This document shows, piece after piece, positions 30,691 to 41,300 of a stretch of 64,000 nt of DNA (within the stretch, counting starts at the first letter, position 1; each line of letters begins with the position of its first letter). Position numbers and translations under genes: made by a program. Source of the stretch: Flaccisagitta enflata (taxonomy: Eukaryota > Chaetognatha > Sagittoidea > Aphragmophora); assembly GCA_965153355.1 (NCBI GenBank), contig OZ231128.1:36270001-36334000 (forward strand). Direction: 5' to 3'. The notes under the pieces were generated by a model, which was not told where the DNA came from, ran no database searches, and was given only the letters and a program-made list of their open reading frames with translations.

Positions 30691-31254
30691 ATGAACGAAG
30701 AAATGAGCAACTCATACGCGTGGTTGATTTTGTTGTTCGTTGGCGTGGTCATTTCCGCCGGCGAAGCGCGCGTCACTTCTCAAAAAAAAGGTTAAGTGTC
30801 TCTTTTTCATACGTTCAGTCACCGACTTCTCAACTATCGCATACAGAAGAAACCATTTTAAGAGGTGTGGAGGGACCAAAATTGTAGCACCCCCCCTACA
30901 GCCTAAACCACTGCATAAACAAATTTCTTTACTGTAGTGTAGTGTAGTTTTTGAAATTCCATCAAAAACTTTTCTACATCTTTAATTTTCCCCATTTTTA
31001 GTATAAAAAGGTCAATTTTGGTGATTCTGGGGGGAATCTCAAAAAAAGCCCGGATGAAAAAAATTATTTTTTCCCAAAGTATAAAGTATAAAGGAAAAAT
31101 AGCATTAGTGTGGGCTCTAGGGGGGTGTGCTAAAACTTTTGGTCCCTCCACACCTCGTATTATGGTTCCTTCTGTAGAATACATATCATACTATGATTGA
31201 GCATCCTTGGTTGACAATTTTTACAAATCCTTTCTTTCTTTCTCTCTCTGTCTC

Positions 31255-31306
<52 letters not shown>

Positions 31307-31483
31307 TCTCTCTTTGCCTCCTCCCCCTCCTCCTCACATTCCGACCTGGTGACATGTTTGTCATTTTCAGAAAAGCAGTTAATGGTGCGTCTTCACGAGG
31401 TGCTCAGCGTCAAGAAGGCAGAAAAAGCGTCAAAAATGGTGAGAGAAGAAAGCTGCAAAGTGTCGATACCAGGCTTCACTTAA
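30691..31483 (+). CDS. Small predicted secreted peptide, two exons
   Basis: Model: join(30691..30790, 31371..31483), 70 residues. Exon 1 begins MNEEMSNSYAWLILLFVG, then VVISAGEA: a short N-region, a hydrophobic core (YAWLILLFVGVVI) and a small-residue cleavage context (SAGEA/RV), that is, a signal peptide. The donor is AAG/GTTAAG and the acceptor TCATTTTCAG after a pyrimidine tract. Exon 2 is highly basic and charged (MVRLHEVLSVKKAEKASKMV) with a single Cys, ending SIPGFT. AATAAA at 31635-31640 is a plausible polyadenylation signal. I recognise no family. A neuropeptide or secreted-effector precursor is possible but unproved. An internal donor-like ATG/GTGAGA at about 31438 could join further exons, which would change the C-terminus. 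Confidence 0.45.
30841..31179. mobile_element. MITE inside the intron of the small secreted-peptide gene
   Basis: The left end ACAGAAGAAACCATTTTA plus AGAGGTGTGGAGGGACCAAA is mirrored by the right end TTTGGTCCCTCCACACCTCG plus TATTATGGTTCCTTCTGT. TIRs are about 55-60 bp with a few mismatches, total about 340 bp, no coding. Superfamily not assigned. Confidence 0.7.
31245..31316. repeat. (CTGT)n/(CT)n tract
   Basis: Pyrimidine microsatellite near the exon 2 acceptor. It may serve as an extended polypyrimidine tract. Confidence 0.9.
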
Positions 31484-31640
31484 AGAAAAATACACCATTC
31501 GATGCGTTCTCGGATATTTATGATGGATTTCTATTCACACAAGAATGTGTAGCACAAAAACAAAAGTATACGACAAGGCAATGGCAAGACACTCTATGAA
31601 TAGATCACATAGTTAGATCATCGATAACGAGAGAAATAAA

Positions 31641-32257
31641 CATGCAAGCGTGTTTGCAGCGTCTTTCTTATAATTTGCACTTTTGTAGGTGAGATGAGGC
31701 GATTTGATACTACTCGACTAAAAAAAAGCCGCACCCTACTTTGATTTGATAAAAAATAAAAATAAATCATTTGAACATTTTTCTTTCTTGAAGTAGTAAG
31801 GGGACACCTAATTTAATTATCAAGAATATCATTAATTTTTTGGTCAATTCACACTTATATACACTTAATAAGATGATTTAGGTCGATCGCTAACTTCAGA
31901 TTGCACTTTTGAGCACAATAAGCCTGCAAAAATGATGATAGATTTGCCTCAGAATAATCGTTGATGACATGGCTTCACGTTTTAGGCTATATCTCATACA
32001 TTTTTCAAGATAAATATAAAAAATTGGTGACCAAAATGAAGACGGATCGACTGGTACCTTTGGCGCGAATATTGGTCCAACCGTTCAGAAGATATTTCAT
32101 TGCAAAGGCAAAAAAAGAAATGTAAAACATTCAAAATGGGCAATTATTGCAATTTTCAGTACACAATCGATGATTAGTTGCGATTTTTTAGTGCAACTGC
32201 TTGAAGATGACCACCGCTAGAGAAAGTATGGTACCGAGAGCACTTTCTGACAAAAAC
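31641..32257. other. Spacer without recognised features
   Basis: AT-rich. No exon, RNA or repeat is recognised. Confidence 0.3.
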
Positions 32258-32730
32258 AGGTCGCCCATGGGCAATACGTGGTCAGCGATACCCGTTGCCC
32301 TACTTTGCATGGTTGTAAATTGAAATGAGAGGCAGGGCAGCGGGCCCAAAGGGGACAAAGTCCTGTAGAACACAGGGGACTTGTGTTCGTTTGTCCGTCT
32401 GTCCGTCCGTCCGTCCGCCCCCCCCCGCCCTCTCAGGCCTGAAATCTGACCTCTCAGGCCTAAAATCTGCCTTCTCTGAGAGGGCAGATTCAAGGCCTGA
32501 GAGGATAGGTTTCAGGCCTGAAAGGGCAAATATTATGCCTGAGAGGGTAGATTCAAGGCCTGAGAGGGCAGATTTCAGGCCCGAGAAGGCAGATTTTAGG
32601 CCTGAGAGGGCAGATTTCAGGCCTGAGAGGGCTTGGAGGGGACCAACGAATGAACGGACGGACAAACAAACAAACAAAAGTCCCCTGTGTTCTACAGGAC
32701 TTCGTTCCCTTTGGAGCCGAGGCCCAAAAA
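32258..32730 (-). repeat. Family B element, complete
   Basis: Reverse tail ACAGGTCGCCCATGGGCAAT and GGTCAGCGATACCCGTTGCC, arm GGGCAGCGGGCCCAAAGGGG, array switching orientation at about 32475 (CTTCTCTGAGAGGGCAGATT), then arm GTCCCCTGTGTTCTACAGGA and a GGAGCCGAGGCCCAAAAA end. Confidence 0.75.
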
Positions 32731-33042
32731 CTGGATCAGATATACCTAAAAACAGGTAAAAACTAAGCAAAATGGATAAATACTGCATTTACAAGTATAT
32801 AAACATTGCTTGGTTGATTTTTTTTTCTTCTATAAATTGGCCAACTGAGATCAAACAAAACCACATTGTGCTCGAGAATTTTCTATTTAATTCAACATCA
32901 ATTTGGGCCTAAAAGTGGTCAAATTTTAGTCAAAATGGGCAAAATTCGAATTTCTATGTGTTCAATTTGTTCTTAAATTCACAAAGCATCAATTGGGTCC
33001 TTTAACATTGTATTGAATTCATCATAGACTGCTTGCAATTCA

Positions 33043-33232
33043 AACAAGGCTGGATACACGGCTGCCCAGTCGCATGTGGGTGGGCAGGGACAATTTTTGA
33101 GGTCACTTGGTCATTTGGAAATGTGCTGTGAGGCCAAAGACCGCAACACCCCTCAAAAAGTAAAGTGTGATGGATGGACGGACTGACGGACCAACAAAGC
33201 GGGGTGTAGAGTTGCGTAGTACGCGACTAAAA
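33043..33232 (-). repeat. Family A repeat with wobble-paired stem
   Basis: AACAAGGCTGGATACACGGC, TGGGTGGGCAGGGAC, GACGGACC tract, and the hairpin AGTTGCGTAGTACGCGACT at 33210-33228 (one T-G pair), then AAAA. 32731-33042 before it is AT-rich with no feature. Confidence 0.75.
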
Positions 33233-33586
33233 TGCGACGGACCAATGGACGGATTTACTGACGGACTGATGGACTGAAGGACTGAAAGACCGATGTACGG
33301 GTTGGAAAATCAACTACGCAGAATCAAATTTGATCGACGCTAGGTGTGTTTTAAAACGCGATGCTTTGATCTTCAGAGCTTGGCTAATGATTTTCAGCAG
33401 TTTTGCCGTATGTGTAGTGACAATAGTGACATCACGTGAGTTTTAGTCGCGTGCACACGGCTCTACGCGTTGCTCAGTGAGGTCGGATGGTCAGTCTGTC
33501 AGTCACATTTCCGTCTGTCCGTCGTATTTCCGTCTGTCAGTCACTTTTAAAATTTTGACTTTATTTGGTTACTCTAAGGTGAAAAA

Positions 33587-33740
33587 AACAAGGCCGGATA
33601 CACGGCAATCCAGTTGCGGACAGTTGGGCAGGAGCAGTAATGCGAAAACAACTTGGATTTTAAAAATGTCACGGACGGATAAACGGACCGACATACCGAC
33701 CGACACGGCATTGTGTAGAGTCGCGTGTCCGCGACTGAAA
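33587..33740 (-). repeat. Family A repeat, perfect stem
   Basis: AACAAGGCCGGATACACGGC to the hairpin AGTCGCGTGTCCGCGACT at 33719-33736 (7-bp stem, TGTC loop), followed by GAAAA. Confidence 0.8.
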
Positions 33741-33835
33741 ATGGTTTCAAGAGGAAATACGGAAAGTAAGAATGGAGGAAAGAAGGAAGTAGACAGGAAG
33801 GAAACAAGGCGCGTAGGCGAGCAGGGGCAGTGATT

Positions 33836-34000
33836 AACAAGGCCGGATACACGGCCACCAGTTGCGGACGGGTGGGCAGGAGCGGAAATGCGCGTTTTCA
33901 CACTTTTCGACTCGTGCTCACCAACGGACCGACCGACGGACCGACCAACGGACCGACGGACGGACAAAGCCTCTTATAGAGTTGCGTGTCCGCAACTAAA
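33836..34000 (-). repeat. Family A repeat, covarying stem
   Basis: AACAAGGCCGGATACACGGC, GAAATGCGCGTTTTCAC, (CGAC)n, and the hairpin AGTTGCGTGTCCGCAACT at 33980-33997. Compared with the neighbour at 33587-33740 the C-G pair is replaced by T-A. This also shows that family C is an expanded A-like unit. Confidence 0.8.
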
Positions 34001-34004
34001 AAGG

Positions 34005-34141
34005 CTACTCAAGCATTTGGGCAGGAGTAGTATTGCCCAATCACCTGTAAATGCAAAAATGCAAAAATGCAAACTGGGAAGGTCGAACAGACAGACCGAC
34101 CAACTTAGCAGATTATAGAGTTACATGCCCCCGATTAAAAA
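34005..34141 (-). repeat. Family A repeat, 5'-truncated and decayed
   Basis: TTTGGGCAGGAGTAGTATTG, three AAAATGC units, GACAGACCGACC, then the broken hairpin AGTTACATGCCCCCGATTAA. Confidence 0.55.
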
Positions 34142-34299
34142 GGAAGGGAGGGGGATGATAGGAAAGTAAGGAGTATGTTTGTAAGTAGTTGTGTCGCGGA
34201 GCACGCGAATGTTCACTATGGAATAAAATACGTTTCTTTCGAGGGAAATTTTATTGCTAGTCACTATTGAATTATTTGCTAATATTTCTATTTTTCTAT

Positions 34300-34617
34300 T
34301 ACCGTATTTTTTTCCATTTATCGCCCCCCTCCAATTAGCGCCCCCCCCCTGTTTTTGCTCCCCAGAACAGTAATTTGAAGGAAGATGAAGAAGTAAATAA
34401 ATTGAAATAATCAGGGCTTGATTAGAAAACAAGCAAAAAATGTTACTCTGATACATTTAATCTCACATTTCTGATATTCTAAATACCATTCATTATAAAA
34501 AACATAGGAAAAGATCATACTCATACATCAAAAGGGGGCGCTAATTGGAGGGTAAAATGACAATATCTTTTTCCAATTTCAAAAGCGCCCGGGGCGCTAA
34601 TTAGAAAAAATACGGTA
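34300..34617. mobile_element. MITE with TACCGTATTTTTTC ends
   Basis: The left end TACCGTATTTTTTTCCATTT then ATCGCCCCCC is complementary to the right end GGGGCGCTAATTAGAAAAAA then TACGGTA. A second inner inverted pair is CCAATTAGCGCCCCCC and GGGGGCGCTAATTGG. About 318 bp, no coding. Confidence 0.6.
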
Positions 34618-34704
34618 TTCTATTTTTTTTTTTTAAGTAAGTCTGGTGATCTTAACGATAAATACAAGAACGAGAACGCAAATCATTAGTCCTCGACGGA
34701 ACGC

Positions 34705-34987
<283 letters not shown>

Positions 34988-35056
34988 GAGACAGACAGAC
35001 ATAGTCCTCTTGACCAATCAAATCGCCCAAAAACGAAAAACAAACATTACACTTTT

Positions 35057-35245
35057 TTTAGTCGCGTAGCACGCGACTCTACACCCTGCTATGTCGGTCT
35101 GACGGTCGTTGGTCGATCGGTCGGTCAGTTGGTCCCCTTTTTACTTTTTTGGCGGTTTTAAGCTTTTTGAGCATTCGACTCCGCCCAGATACTCAGGACT
35201 GCCCACCCGCACGCGACTAGGGTAGCCGTGTATCCAGCCTTGTTT
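35057..35245 (+). repeat. Family A repeat
   Basis: Hairpin AGTCGCGTAGCACGCGACT at 35060-35078, CTACACCCTGCTATGTCGG, and right end GCACGCGACTAGGGTAGCCG plus TATCCAGCCTTGTTT. Confidence 0.8.
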
Positions 35246-35789
35246 ATAAGAACGTCATTTTTTGGGCAAGCCTTCAGTGTTCTTAAATTTTGAGCGGCTG
35301 AAAGGCTTGAACGTTCTTAAATTGTTCTTAATCTAAACACACTTTTTAACCTTCAATTAAGAACGTTCTTAATTACTTTAAGCTTGTCATAAAAGAGAAA
35401 ATGAAGGAAAATGTCAATGAAACAACAATGCAGCAGGTTTGAACTTTAAGTAAATTATGATCAATAGAAATAGAAAGATATATTTTTTCTTCTACCTCAG
35501 AGGCCCCTCCAGGCCCCCCTTCTCAAAGGGGGGGGGGACCCTCCTCTCCACGGCCCTGACTGTGCCAATTGCATTTTTTACACTTTTTCTAAACAAACTT
35601 AAGGAACAGACGGACACACCAACAGACAAATCCACCACAGTCGGCGGGGATGTGTCGTTCTTTCTTCATTGTCGTTAATGTCGTTGACACTTTCTTCATC
35701 ATCGTCTTTATCTCGGTCGTCATGTTCCTTGTTGCTGATTATCCGTTTTGTTTTAAGCGCGAATTTTGATCGACTCATTTTCTCCCTCT
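35246..35789. other. Spacer without recognised gene
   Basis: Short repeated GTTCTTAA motifs at 35275-35370 (also near 1080-1150) and a C run at 35505-35540. No exon is seen. Confidence 0.3.
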
Positions 35790-36112
35790 TGCTTTCGCTC
35801 TCGCGTTCGTTCTCGCGTCCGCACTGGCGTTCGCTCTCGCGTTTGCTTTCGCATTCGCTCTCGCGTTTGCTCTCGCATTTGCTCTCGCGTTTGCTCTCGC
35901 ATTCGCTCTCGCTTTTGCTCAGGCATTCGTTCTCGCTTTTGCTCTCGCATTCGCTCTCGCTTTTGCTCTTGCATTTGCTCTTGCGTTTGCTTTCGCGTTT
36001 GCTCTTGTTTTTGCTTTCGCATTCGCTCTCGCCTTTGCTCTCGCATTTGCTCTTGCGTTTGCTCTTGCATTTGCTCTTGCGTTTGCTCTCGCATATGCTC
36101 TCGCAAATCTAA
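35790..36112. repeat. 12-bp minisatellite, TTYGCTCTCGCR
   Basis: About 26 copies of a TTTGCTCTCGCA-like unit. Because the period is a multiple of 3 it is open in several frames on both strands (RSRVCSRI or QTQEQMREQ). Translation is unlikely. Confidence 0.85.
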
Positions 36113-36130
36113 TAAATGCACGCATGGTAC
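36113..36130. repeat. Family F, left piece, interrupted by a hAT element
   Basis: AATGCACGCATGGTAC continues after the hAT element at 38301 as GACGGGAGCGCATTGACCG. The uninterrupted relative is at about 39276-39545. Confidence 0.65.
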
Positions 36131-36568
36131 CAGAGATGTCACGATTTTTTATTTTACAGTATCGACCGGGTCGATCGAATCATGGTCGATCCCAAACAAA
36201 GTATCGACTCAGTATCGACTATAGGCGATTTTTTGTCAGTTAGCACTTTTTTTTACAATTGCTGTTTACAGTCAGAGCAGAGATTTTTACTTTTGCTCTG
36301 TGCCCAATGATGATTTTTGGCGCAAACAACAAGAGTTCCCATCAGCTCGCATATAAGCTAGAAAGTACTTTTCTACCCTATGCTCAAGCGCATATTTGGG
36401 AAGGCTTTTTGAAAGTTTTTTTCCCATTCATTATTCCATTTTATTTATCCAATATTAAAAGAATTCAATTTTACAAGCTTATTTCTTATCTTAAACACAG
36501 GGATCTGTCTCATTACTAAATTTATGCTAGCTTCTTTTGTGTCAGATGGGTGGGCAGGGGCATCCAAC

Positions 36569-36723
36569 TAGTGAAAGTCGAAGATTCGGCTTCGGCATCG
36601 ACCTACTGACCGGGACACTACCCTAACTTCGGAACCGAAGTCGAAGTTGTCATCCAACTTCGGTTTGCAGGAGTCAGGAGTCAGTATGTAGTAGGTAGAA
36701 GGTTCAAAGTTGGATCCTCTTAA

Positions 36724-36811
<88 letters not shown>

Positions 36812-36812
36812 A

Positions 36813-36847
<35 letters not shown>

Positions 36848-37902
36848 GAGGGAGAAAGAGAGAGGGAGAATGACAGAAAGGAAAAAAATATGAGAGAAAC
36901 AGTGAGAGAGTGACAGATGGGGAGAGATAAAGTTAGATGTTTTAATTCAAAGAATGTAAGAGTATATTAGGAAATGTAAGAAAATATAAGACAAAGAGAG
37001 AAAGAAAGAAAGAAAGAGACTGACAGACAGACTGACAGACAGACAGACAGACAAAGAGAGGGAAAAAGAGAGAGGGAGAGAAAGAAAGAAACAAAGGGAG
37101 GGATAAATAAAGAAACAGAGAAAAAAGGAAAAAAAAAAAAACATGAAAATAAAAATACAAATAATTGAAAAATGATGATGAGTTTTATATTCAAGAAACA
37201 AAATATAAAACGATGGGAGAACCGCGCAAGGCTCAAGCAGATTATTGAGTTGAATGAATGCAAATCTTGCAATACAGAGCTCAATACAGATCATTGACTC
37301 GCGCACCCATGATAACAAAATAATTATAACACATGATTGATAAGAACATATCAAAAAAAGAAAGTGATTAAATAAGATCATTTGACTACAAGCGGCGTTG
37401 GACTAATCCATGACGGCTCTTTGCGAGCATTGAATAGACTAAATGAGGATAGGATGGCGGCCTTGGAAATGATCTTCGTCATTTAAAGAAATATCAGAAC
37501 TACTAGTTTTGCTTCAGAGATTAACTTAAACTTCAAGAAACTAGCACATATTTGTATTGATATGATTAATTAAAGAAATTTCACTTATTAGTATTATACT
37601 ATTTCTCATATTTAAAAACAAAAAGAAATGATAAATCAATAAAAGATTTGAAGTTATTTTTTTTAAAAAAGAGAAATAAAAGTGAAAAATAAAGCAAGAT
37701 AAAAAAAAAAATAAATAAATGAAATTAAAATTTGATATTTGTTTTTATAATCTAAAAAAAATTTGATTCAATCAAAAAATTAAAGTAACTTCGAACTTCG
37801 GTTTCGGACTTCGGCAAACTTCGGATTCGGTTTGGGAAACTAAGTCACTGTAATCTTCGGCTTCGGTTCGACTTCGGTCTACCTACCTTCGGTCTAACAC
37901 TA
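36569..37902. mobile_element. Second hAT-like element nested in the first
   Basis: Left end TAGTGAAAGTCGAAGATTCG, right end CCGAAG-type inverted (CTTCGGTCTAACACTA). Flanked by the 8-bp direct repeat CATCCAAC at 36561-36568 and 37903-37910. Inside are (GA)n at 36727-36807, (GACA)n at about 36808-36846, further GA/GACA at about 37000-37060, and AT-rich DNA. The repeated CTTCGG motifs near both ends could be subterminal transposase sites (inference). No coding remains. Confidence 0.8.
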
Positions 37903-37948
37903 CATCCAACCCCCAGCCTCACCCCAACCACACCACCAACCCCCCTCC

Positions 37949-37992
<44 letters not shown>

Positions 37993-38178
37993 AACACAAA
38001 CAATACCAACTGCAGCATCCTAAATACCCATTTTTTGCGTTTTCAACTTGAGCAAGACAAATTGAGTGATGGACAGATGGACCTACGGACCAACGGACCA
38101 ACAGACAAACGGACCAACGGACCAACAGACCAACGGATGGACAAAGCCTTTTAGTGAGTCGCATATCCACAACTAAAA
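37903..38178 (-). repeat. Family C/A unit, right part (split by the nested hAT)
   Basis: CATCCAACCCCCAGCCTCAC, (CA)n at about 37951-37987, ACTGCAGCATCCTAAATACC, a GGACCAACGGACC tract, CAAAGCC and the decayed hairpin AGTCGCATATCCACAACT then AAAAAA. The left part ends at 36568 (GGGTGGGCAGGGGCATCCAA). Confidence 0.65.
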
Positions 38179-38292
38179 AAGACAAAAAAATCGACCCGAT
38201 ACATTTGAGTTTTGGTGAATCAGGAAGATTTTTTAGAAATATAGAAAATCGACCAGATTAATCGTCTGGTCGATAGTATCGTGACTTCTCTG

Positions 38293-38530
38293 CATGGTAC
38301 GACGGGAGCGCATTGACCGATTTGGAATTTGAGATATAGGTCCTTCTTGGCCTCCTCTTTCACATATATTTGAATCGCGCAGAGTGCCGAAGTATGAGGC
38401 CTGTTTCCATTTCGTCAAAGTGGAGGCTCATTTTGACTTTTTCCTTGGATCACATTAATTGTAATCATTTTTCCCCGCTTTTTCACGATTTCCTGATGAT
38501 ATATGATGTAATCTGATGTACTTACACATA
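38293..38530. repeat. Family F dispersed repeat, right piece
   Basis: From CATGGTACGACGGGAGCGCA to GATGTAATCTGATGTACTT. Matches 39293-39530 with many substitutions. Function unknown. Confidence 0.6.
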
Positions 38531-38561
38531 TTTCGCATTGCATTGCCTGATAATCACAGCT

Positions 38562-38754
38562 TTTTAGTCGCGTGCTACGCGACTCTACACCCCGCTTTGT
38601 CGGTCTGTCGGTCCGTCCGTCCGTCACACTGTACTTTTTTTTGTTTTTTTTGCGGTCCCTGGCCTCACTGCTCCTGCCCAAATGATGCATTGACCGCAAT
38701 TACGGCCCCTGCCCACCTGCACGCGGCTTGGCTAGCCGTGCATCCGGCCTTGTT
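38562..38754 (+). repeat. Family A repeat
   Basis: Hairpin AGTCGCGTGCTACGCGACT at 38566-38584 and right end GCTAGCCGTGCATCCGGCCT plus TGTT. 38755-39275 after it has no recognised feature. Confidence 0.8.
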
Positions 38755-39275
38755 ATAACATACATAAGCTATCTTCCGCTCATTTGACCTTTCCAACGGT
38801 AATTCTACATGACCTTGCTGAGCGTCGTGACTGGTCGCTACCTTAAGATTTGTGATAAATCAAAGTGGGGAATTTTTTTCTTTGATGATTTTTAGATTAT
38901 AATTTATTCATACTTATCAAAGGGCATCAAGATGATTTTCTGATGGTGTTAGCCCTATGTCCTTGTGTTTACATTGCTGTAATACTCTTTAAGAATTCCA
39001 TTACAAAACCGGCTATGCGAGCTTTACATCAAGATACTGATTTTTTTTAAATAAATCTTTATTTTTTTAGATTTGACTTTACATATATGCATAATCATGT
39101 TTATTACGTCGAGAGCTTTCGAATGATATGCTGCACTATATATTTTGTTTGAAAAGCAAACAATTTATGAACTATTTAGTTTTCTGCTTACTCTATCTTA
39201 CTCTATCAACTGCAGCGCGTAAACCTTTTCGCGCGCACGAAAATCAACCACCGCGAAGCAGCCATTTTTACTTAA

Positions 39276-39545
39276 ACAAACCTAACAAATGCACGCATGG
39301 TACGAGGGGAGCGCATTGACCGATTTTGATGAAATTTGAAATATAGGCCCTTCTTGGTCTAATCTTTCATATATATCTGAACTTTGCGAAGTGAACAACA
39401 ATGAGATCCCTTCCCGTTTTATCAAAGTTGAGGTCTATTTTGATAGTTTCTCTGGATCGCATTGACCATTTTTCTCCCGGTTTTTCAAGATTTTCTGATG
39501 CTACATGATGTAATCTGACATGCATTAGCATATTTCATGTTGATA
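39276..39545. repeat. Family F dispersed repeat, uninterrupted
   Basis: AACAAATGCACGCATGGTAC then GAGGGGAGCGCATTGACCG is the empty-site equivalent of the hAT insertion at 36131-38292. Confidence 0.65.
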
Positions 39546-39615
39546 TTAGCTCACCTCTTGAAAATCATGAAATTCTAACTCATAATCAAGCTATCATCCG
39601 CGCTGAAAATTTGCG

Positions 39616-40260
39616 TTTTTGGGCAGCGGCCCCGAAGGGGGCGAAGTCCTGTAGAACACAGGGGGACTTTCGTTTGTTCGTTCGTTCGTTCGTTCGTTCG
39701 TTCGTTCGTTCGTTCGTTCGTTCGTTCGTTCGTTCGTTCGTCCGTCCGTCCGTCCCGCCCCTCGAGGCCTCTCAGGCCTGAAATCTGGCCTCTCAGGCCT
39801 CAAATTTGGCCTCTTAGACCTCAAATTGGCCTCTCAGGCCTCTTATCTGGCCTCTCAGGCCTCAAATCTGGCCTCTCAGGCCTCAAAACTGGCCTCTTAG
39901 GCCTCAATCCAACCTCTTGCCTCAAATTAGGCCTCAAGTTAGGCCTCAGCTATCTGATCCTCAAGTCAGTTCTCTATGGCCCTCCAAGCCTTGATCCAGC
40001 TCTTTCAAGCCTCAAGTCAGCCCATTCAAGCCCCCAACTGGCTTTCTGGCCTCACATCAGCCCTCTTAGACCTGAATTCAGCCCAAACGGACGGACGGAC
40101 GGATGGACGAACGAACGGACGAACAAAAGTCCCCCTGTGTTCTACAGGACTTCGTCCCCTTCGGGGCCGCTGCCCTGCTTCCCCTCACTCAAATTCACAA
40201 TCATGCACAGCAGGGCAACGGGTATCGCTGACCACATATTGCCCTTGGGCGACCTGTTCA
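39616..40260 (+). repeat. Family B element, complete, with (TTCG)n expansion
   Basis: Left arm TTTGGGCAGCGGCCCCGAAG, ACACAGGGGGACTTTCGTTT, then about 18 TTCG units, 21-bp array, GGACGGACGGACGGATGGAC, right arm CCCCCTGTGTTCTACAGGAC plus CTTCGGGGCCGCTGCCC and tail GGGCGACCTGTTC. Both arms are well preserved, so it is a good reference copy. Confidence 0.85.
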
Positions 40261-40505
40261 ACGATCATTTTACACGACCTGGCTGAGCGTCGTGACCGGT
40301 CGCTACTATTAGGAATGGTTATTTTAGAAAATCAATGAAAATCATGGAAAAATGAGTGTTTAAATACTGCATGAAAATTTGTGTTTTTCTTATTGTAAGG
40401 GCTTGATAATTGAAATGCATCATCTGATCATAAGGTATAGAAACATCTAGTGAAGTTCTGATATATCAACACCATTGTAAACCAAATGAAAAATTGTGTT
40501 GCTTC

Positions 40506-41100
40506 AGTTTTTGGGCAGCGGCCCCAAAGGGGCCGAAGTCCTGTAGAACACAGGGGAAATCTGTCCGTCCGTCCCCCCCGCCTCACCCTCAGGGCTTCGT
40601 CTCCTTTGGGGCCTATTCTGACCCAAATTCTGCCAAATAGCCCAAATCCAAGCAATATGGCCCAAATCTGAGCAAAATGGCCCAAATCCAAGCATATTGG
40701 CCCAATCTGACCAGAAAACCCCATTTCTAGCCCAAAGTCCATCATTTTGGCCCCTTACACCTGTGTTGTGGCCTCTGATACCTAGATTCTGACCAGATTT
40801 TAACCATTTTGCTTGAAATTGGGCCAATATGCTTGGATTTGGACCATGTTGCTTAGATTTGGACCATATTGCTTGGATTTAGGCTATTAGGCAGAATTTC
40901 GGTCAGAATAGGCCCCAAAGGAGACGGAGCCCTGAGGGTGAGCAAGGGGGATGCACGGACGGACGGACAGATTTCCCCTGTGTTCTACAGGACTTCGTCC
41001 CCTTTGGGGCCGCTGCCCAGCTCCCCTTCAACTTAAATCACACACTACACAAGCAGGGCACGGGTACCGCTGACCACTTACTGCCTTTGGGCCGCTATTG
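40506..41100 (+). repeat. Family B element with a different internal array
   Basis: Left arm TTTGGGCAGCGGCCCCAAAG, ACACAGGGGAAATCTGTCCG; inner inverted pair GGGCTTCGTCTCCTTTGGGG and CCCCAAAGGAGACGGAGCCC; array of TGGCCCAAATCCAAGCAATA units; right arm CCCCTGTGTTCTACAGGACT and tail to about 41095. Here two nested sets of inverted arms enclose the array. Confidence 0.75.
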
Positions 41101-41124
41101 CAATTACCGCACCTTAGCAAACAG

Positions 41125-41127
<3 letters not shown>

Positions 41128-41219
<92 letters not shown>

Positions 41220-41262
41220 AGAGAAAGAGAGAGAGAAAGAGAAAGAGAAAGAGAAAGGGAAA
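41128..41262. repeat. (GA)n
   Basis: GA dinucleotide run decaying to GAAAGA. Confidence 0.95.
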
Positions 41263-41300
41263 GACAAAGACACAAAGAATGTAACAAAAACAGAAACAGA

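Larger units (their letters stand above)
36131..38292. mobile_element. hAT-like non-autonomous transposon with 8-bp TSD
   Basis: Left end CAGAGATGTCACGAT, inverted right end ATCGTGACTTCTCTG. Flanked by the perfect direct repeat CATGGTAC at 36123-36130 and 38293-38300. CAGAG-type TIRs with 8-bp duplications define the hAT superfamily. No transposase remains. Over half of its length is a second element (36569-37902). Confidence 0.85.

Noticed and set aside
35753-36142. Gln/Glu/Arg-rich frame that could be an involucrin-like protein
   Set aside because: The 12-bp minisatellite gives open frames on both strands, with no start context or flanking coding sequence.
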